Shown in pieces: positions 5,135-7,977 of a stretch of 7,977 nucleotides of DNA (position 1 is its first letter; the number at the start of each line of letters is the position of its first letter). The stretch spans positions 1-7,977 of the forward strand of contig QIGP01000096.1 of the NCBI GenBank assembly GCA_003228965.1, read 5' to 3'. The notes below the pieces were generated by a model that made no database searches, was not told where the DNA came from, and saw only the letters and a program-made list of their open reading frames with translations. The DNA is from Gammaproteobacteria bacterium (GTDB lineage Bacteria > Pseudomonadota > Gammaproteobacteria > Steroidobacterales > SZUA-146). The position numbers and the translations under genes are program-made.

Positions 5135-6937
5135 CTAATGTTGAACAAGAATCAGCTTGCCGGCTTCCTGGTCTATGCTTACGTCGAAGTGTCGCAGGAA
5201 CGACAGGCCCACAAGCCCGTCAAAGCCTTCCAGGTTTTCAAGAATTACCACTGGTATTTGCGTTACGCGGGCATCGCCTATTTGCATAGAGTCAAGCGTG
5301 AAGCGCCGGGCATAAATGGTGCCGCCTGCCGCCTCAAGCTCTACGACTTCAGACACGTTGTTAAAGATATTACCCAACCCTAACCGTAGCAGCGTTCCTC
5401 CAGACAACGCCGAATAAGTTGCTCCGGTATCTAACAGCAATCGGAAAACCTGCGGGCTGTCGTTGATTCTGGCTGTTACCACCAGTCCACCGCCGCGATT
5501 CTCAAACGGTATTTCGCTTGCCGGAGCACTATTGGCACGTTGCGAACTGTTGCGAAGCCGGTTGCCAAGAGACGCTGCAATTGAAGGGTCGAGTCGAATC
5601 GCAGAGCGATAATAATTCTGGGCGACCGTGTAGTTTTTTGCGTCGTATTCCAAGTCTCCGAGCAGTCGGTAAATCTGTGGATGTTCGGCCATGTCGAGCG
5701 CCTCGAGTAATACGTTCATGCGCAGTTGGCGTGAAGCGTTTGTATTTTGGGCAAACTGAATGGCCGTCGAGTGAGCCAGATCGATCACGGCATCGCGACT
5801 ATCTGTGCGAGTTAACGACGCGCGGAAGGGAGAGCCAAGCAGCTCGTTGTCGCGCGGTTTCGAACCGTAAGGGTCTTGCAGGCACTCTTTGGCACGCTCA
5901 AACGCGCTGGCCCATTTTTTTAATTGTCCGTACGCACGACTTTCCACCAAACACCAGGGTTGGTGTTGTGGGTAAAGCCCGCGCAGGTCTTCTGCGAGCG
6001 TAATGGCTAAATTGGCGTTGCCTGCTTCGACCAGCTGATGACCGTAATAGTAGGCCGCAAGCGTTAGTGCTCGTTGTGTGACGCCGGTGTTGTTCCCGTC
6101 GATCGCCATGAGTACTTCAAGGGCGCGATAGGCGGGTTCCCACTGTTGGCGTTGGGCAAATTGTGCAATTGAATATCTCAGTCCCCCCGACGTTTGCGCA
6201 AAGCGTGCCGTAAAGTTGCGTACGCTTTGTGCATTGGAGAAGGAGTCGGCACGCAGAAACGAGCGAACGCTGGTTGCATCAATCGCGCTGTACACCTCAC
6301 CTGAGAGGTGCATCCACCCGGGGTTAACGTGACGTGACGTTGTGACAAAACCAATTAACTCCGTTGTATTTGGAGCTAACAGTGGGCCGCCTCGTTGGGA
6401 TTCGGCCCGGGTGAAATCTACGTTGAAATAGTTGCGGCCGTCAGGCGCGGTTTGTAGTGACGATTCAACCTGTCCTTGTAACGCGCCGTCGGGCAGCCCG
6501 AGAGTAACAGGTTTACCCACAAACAGACTGCCATCTTCCTGACTAAGGAGATAGCCACTTTGGTGATTGTCTTTGAAGGCAATCAGGTTGGTTAAGTGAT
6601 TGGCGGCAACCACTTGTGGAAATACCTGTTCGCCGTCGACGTTAAGGTAGTGGACAGAGTTGGCTGGATAGATGGAGTACAAAGAGGCCAGAAGCAAGCC
6701 AGTATTGCGCAGACGCGCCGCAGGTACCAACGAGGAGCCACCGTCGAATTCCACGGTGAGCCAAACGGTGTTGGCAAATTCTTTCGTTTCGGGGGCAGAA
6801 ATTGACGGCTCGACCGGTGTGGGCTTGAGCGCTACTTCTGCCTGTTGGTTGGCAGGAGTCCAGTCGGCCAGTAGCCAGCCGCAGGTCAGCCCAGCGCCGA
6901 ACAGTGCAATGCCAGTCAGAATCGAAGTCGCTCTCAT
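5135..6937 (-). CDS. Membrane-anchored protein: degenerate trypsin-like domain, TPR region and retropepsin-like aspartic protease
   Basis: 600 residues from the ATG at 6937. A hydrophobic segment (about 4-25) anchors it, so the rest should face the periplasm. Residues about 54-230 follow the layout of a trypsin-like serine protease fold, ending in QRGGPLL (181-187) where active enzymes have GNSGGPL; the nucleophile Ser is Arg182, and no TAAH-type His or D-L-A-type Asp is seen (LLLASLY, NHLTNLIAFK), so this part looks catalytically dead. Residues about 255-460 are helical and TPR-like, with one clear repeat at 423-454 ending AIRLDP. The C-terminal domain (about 484-600) is a clan AA retropepsin-like protease with catalytic Asp503 in LLDTGAT and the second conserved element DGLVGLSFL (573-581). 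A TTG start at 6973 would add 12 residues with no clear ribosome binding site, so ATG is preferred. Retropepsin-like bacterial proteins usually act as dimers. Substrate and role are unknown. Confidence 0.85.
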   Translation of the reverse strand: MRATSILTGIALFGAGLTCGWLLADWTPANQQAEVALKPTPVEPSISAPETKEFANTVWLTVEFDGGSSLVPAARLRNTGLLLASLYSIYPANSVHYLNVDGEQVFPQVVAANHLTNLIAFKDNHQSGYLLSQEDGSLFVGKPVTLGLPDGALQGQVESSLQTAPDGRNYFNVDFTRAESQRGGPLLAPNTTELIGFVTTSRHVNPGWMHLSGEVYSAIDATSVRSFLRADSFSNAQSVRNFTARFAQTSGGLRYSIAQFAQRQQWEPAYRALEVLMAIDGNNTGVTQRALTLAAYYYGHQLVEAGNANLAITLAEDLRGLYPQHQPWCLVESRAYGQLKKWASAFERAKECLQDPYGSKPRDNELLGSPFRASLTRTDSRDAVIDLAHSTAIQFAQNTNASRQLRMNVLLEALDMAEHPQIYRLLGDLEYDAKNYTVAQNYYRSAIRLDPSIAASLGNRLRNSSQRANSAPASEIPFENRGGGLVVTARINDSPQVFRLLLDTGATYSALSGGTLLRLGLGNIFNNVSEVVELEAAGGTIYARRFTLDSMQIGDARVTQIPVVILENLEGFDGLVGLSFLRHFDVSIDQEAGKLILVQH

Positions 6938-7034
6938 ACCGTAGTCTGATCCTGAATAGGGGCAACGGTTCAATCTTCCGCTCGCGCACCGTGATAAACG
7001 CCTGACAGTCGAGGTTGTGTAAAAACGAACGCTT
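6938..7034. other. Upstream region of the aspartic protease gene
   Basis: These 97 bp separate the protease start from the 42-bp repeat array and probably hold its promoter. On the minus strand a TTTACA-like -35 (near 7022-7017) and a GTTTAT-like -10 some 18 bp later are possible, but the -10 match is poor. A weak AGGA lies 12 bases before the ATG. No repeat unit extends into this segment. Confidence 0.25.
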
Positions 7035-7286
7035 CGTCACTAAGTACCCGCGAAGCCGGTGTGGCAACCTTAACCCCGTCATAGCGAACCTGAGAAGCGA
7101 ATGTGGCAACGGTAACCCCGTCATAGCGAACCTGAGAAGCGAATGTGGCAACGGTAACCCCGTCACAGCGAATCCGCGACGCGAATGTGGCAACGGTAAC
7201 CCCGTCATAGCGACCCCGCGAAGCGAAAGTGGTAACCGTAATCCCGTCATTGCGAACCCGCAGACCGCGGGTGTGGCAATCTCCGT
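7035..7286. repeat. Tandem array of six 42-bp units
   Basis: Units begin with CGTCA(T/C) at 7035, 7077, 7119, 7161, 7203 and 7245, exactly 42 bp apart. Units two and three are identical over all 42 bp; the first, fifth and sixth are the most divergent. Shared core elements are GCGAA near the front and GTGGCAA or GTGGTAA in the second half. The last unit is an imperfect palindrome, ATTGC..ACCCGC..GCGGGT..GCAAT. The core resembles the dispersed repeat of the form CATTGCGA...GCGAAGC...GGCAATCTC that recurs in intergenic DNA of many proteobacterial and other genomes (from general knowledge, not searched here). The array sits in the gap between two minus-strand genes. Because 42 is divisible by three, it creates long but spurious reading frames on both strands. 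Confidence 0.9.
7249..7280. other. Two-part hairpin in the last 42-bp unit
   Basis: An outer stem, ATTGC (7249-7253) with GCAAT (7276-7280), encloses an inner stem, ACCCGC (7256-7261) with GCGGGT (7267-7272), around the loop AGACC. This is the only unit in which both stems are perfect. The interior units have lost the inner pairing, so this unit probably preserves the ancestral form of the element. Confidence 0.65.
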
Positions 7287-7294
7287 CCGGTTGC

Positions 7295-7390
7295 TGCGCA
7301 CCCACATGGTCCGAAGGACCATGCATGGAAGTACTCTCGGGGTGCGCACCCACATGGTCCGAAGGACCCTGCATGGAAATACTCCTGGGG
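7295..7390. repeat. Tandem pair of 48-bp units
   Basis: Two units start with TGCGCACCCA at 7295 and 7343, exactly 48 bp apart, with four mismatches between them. The sequence from 7391 keeps only a weak resemblance to a third unit. Each unit is dense in short palindromes: TGCGCA, the CATGGTCC/GGACCATG stem, ATGCAT (perfect in the first unit) and AGTACT (first unit). The junction between units is a perfect 10-bp palindrome, GGTGCGCACC (7341-7350). The pair follows eight bases after the 42-bp array and may be part of the same composite element. Confidence 0.88.
7305..7323. other. Perfect 8-bp hairpin with GAA loop (first 48-bp unit)
   Basis: CATGGTCC (7305-7312) and GGACCATG (7316-7323) are perfect arms around GAA. 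The second unit has the same hairpin at 7353-7371 with one mismatch. With such a short loop the RNA form would be very stable. No T-run follows, so a plain intrinsic terminator is unlikely. Confidence 0.75.
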
Positions 7391-7470
7391 TGTGGATTCA
7401 ATTAGTTAAGCCACGGTAGCGTTAAGAGAATGCCACGCCCTTCGCGCTCTCAATAACATAGAGAAGGTGT

Positions 7471-7977
7471 TTACACGCGCTCCTTGTCGAACGTGTCAGT
7501 GATCTTGCAGTGGTCAGATATCGATGCGACGCGTTTCAACCAGGCGCTTACCGCGGAAAAGGCGCTCAAGTCAAAACCACCTTCTTCGGCAACGTGTGTA
7601 TAGGCGTAGAGCCCGATGTCGGCGATCGAATACGCTTTACCGACAAAGTAGTCGTGGCGGGCCAGATGGCCGTCCATGACTTTAAGCGCCGCCAATCCGC
7701 CATCACGTAGACTTGCAAGGCGTGCTGTGGAAGCGCTGTCGGTTTTGCCGTGCAGCATAATAAAGCGCGACACGGCAATGAACGGTTCGTGGCTGTATTG
7801 CTCGAAAAACAGCCACTGCAACACTTGTGCACGATGCAGGCGCGAGCCTGGCAGTAGCGGTGTGCCTTCTGCGAGATAGTGAAGAATAGCGTTGGACTCG
7901 AACAGATATTCTCCAGACGCGTACTCAAGTGTGGGTATTCGGCCGTTGGGGTTTTTCTTAAGAAAGTCGTGTGTGCG
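7471..7977 (-). CDS. Glutathione S-transferase, partial (N-terminus beyond the window)
   Basis: 168 residues are visible, reading from the right edge without a stop to TAA at 7471-7473. Full-length GSTs have about 200-215 residues, so some 35-45 N-terminal residues, including the usual catalytic Ser, Tyr or Cys, are missing. The thioredoxin-like domain shows NPNGRIPTLE, with the cis-Pro, and FESNAIL, the Glu-Ser pair that binds the glutamyl part of glutathione. The helical domain contains WLFFEQYSHEP and SIADIGLYAYTHVAEE, the latter carrying the conserved N-capping Ser-x-x-Asp motif. It should be a cytoplasmic enzyme that conjugates glutathione to electrophiles or reduces them. An internal GTG at 7824 is not the start, because homologous sequence clearly continues upstream of it. 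Class and substrate cannot be assigned without the N-terminus. The gene lies upstream of the repeat block and the aspartic protease gene on the same strand. Confidence 0.92.
   Translation of the reverse strand, partial: RTHDFLKKNPNGRIPTLEYASGEYLFESNAILHYLAEGTPLLPGSRLHRAQVLQWLFFEQYSHEPFIAVSRFIMLHGKTDSASTARLASLRDGGLAALKVMDGHLARHDYFVGKAYSIADIGLYAYTHVAEEGGFDLSAFSAVSAWLKRVASISDHCKITDTFDKERV

Noticed and set aside
5518..6003. 161-residue plus-strand frame opposite the aspartic protease gene
   Set aside because: It is antisense to the TPR-coding part of a convincing gene and has an arginine- and serine-rich product with no known domain.
7035..7286. CRISPR array
   Set aside because: The units are contiguous with no unique spacers between conserved repeats, and no cas gene is present.
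7015..7419. Repeat-containing reading frames on both strands (plus 7015-7419, minus 6970-7401 and 6642-7355) encoding 14- and 16-residue periodic peptides
   Set aside because: Periods of 42 and 48 bp are divisible by three, so any stop-free unit gives open frames on both strands. The frames lack ribosome binding sites, and the longest minus frame runs into the protease gene in another frame. They are products of the DNA repeats.

Overview
The window looks like chromosomal DNA of a Gram-negative bacterium, most plausibly a marine-type gammaproteobacterium. The grounds are a roughly balanced base composition, signal peptides of Gram-negative type, a glutathione S-transferase of proteobacterial type, and a secreted peptidase ending in Ca-binding and dockerin-like repeats. 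The taxonomic placement is inference; no rRNA, tRNA or marker gene is present.

Layout from left to right. Positions 1-254 hold no convincing gene but contain a GC-rich hairpin, a spaced 8-bp direct repeat, an operator-like palindrome and a stop-free plus-strand stretch that may be the end of a decayed gene. A complete nucleoside hydrolase (255-1193, minus) follows. It is divergent from a plus-strand run of three genes: a small zinc-ribbon membrane protein (1444-1740), a small secreted or anchored protein of unknown function 17 bp behind it (1758-2216), and, after a 207-bp gap with a perfect hairpin, a large secreted carboxypeptidase T-like M14 metallopeptidase with a multi-domain C-terminal tail (2424-5081).

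Convergent to that gene is a 600-residue membrane-anchored protein (5135-6937, minus) that joins a degenerate trypsin-like domain, a TPR region and a C-terminal retropepsin-like aspartic protease domain. Between it and the next minus-strand gene lies a 530-bp intergenic region. This region holds two adjacent tandem arrays: six units of exactly 42 bp, then two units of exactly 48 bp, each family carrying hairpins. At the right edge is the 3' part of a glutathione S-transferase gene (7471-7977, minus) that runs out of the window.

The genes do not form an obvious single pathway. The nucleoside hydrolase (nucleoside salvage), M14 peptidase (extracellular peptide degradation) and GST (detoxification) are housekeeping or scavenging functions. 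The parts most worth a second look are the pseudo-trypsin/TPR/retropepsin fusion, the peptidase C-terminal tail, and the composite tandem-repeat block. I see no clear sign of a defence system, CRISPR array, transposase or phage gene.
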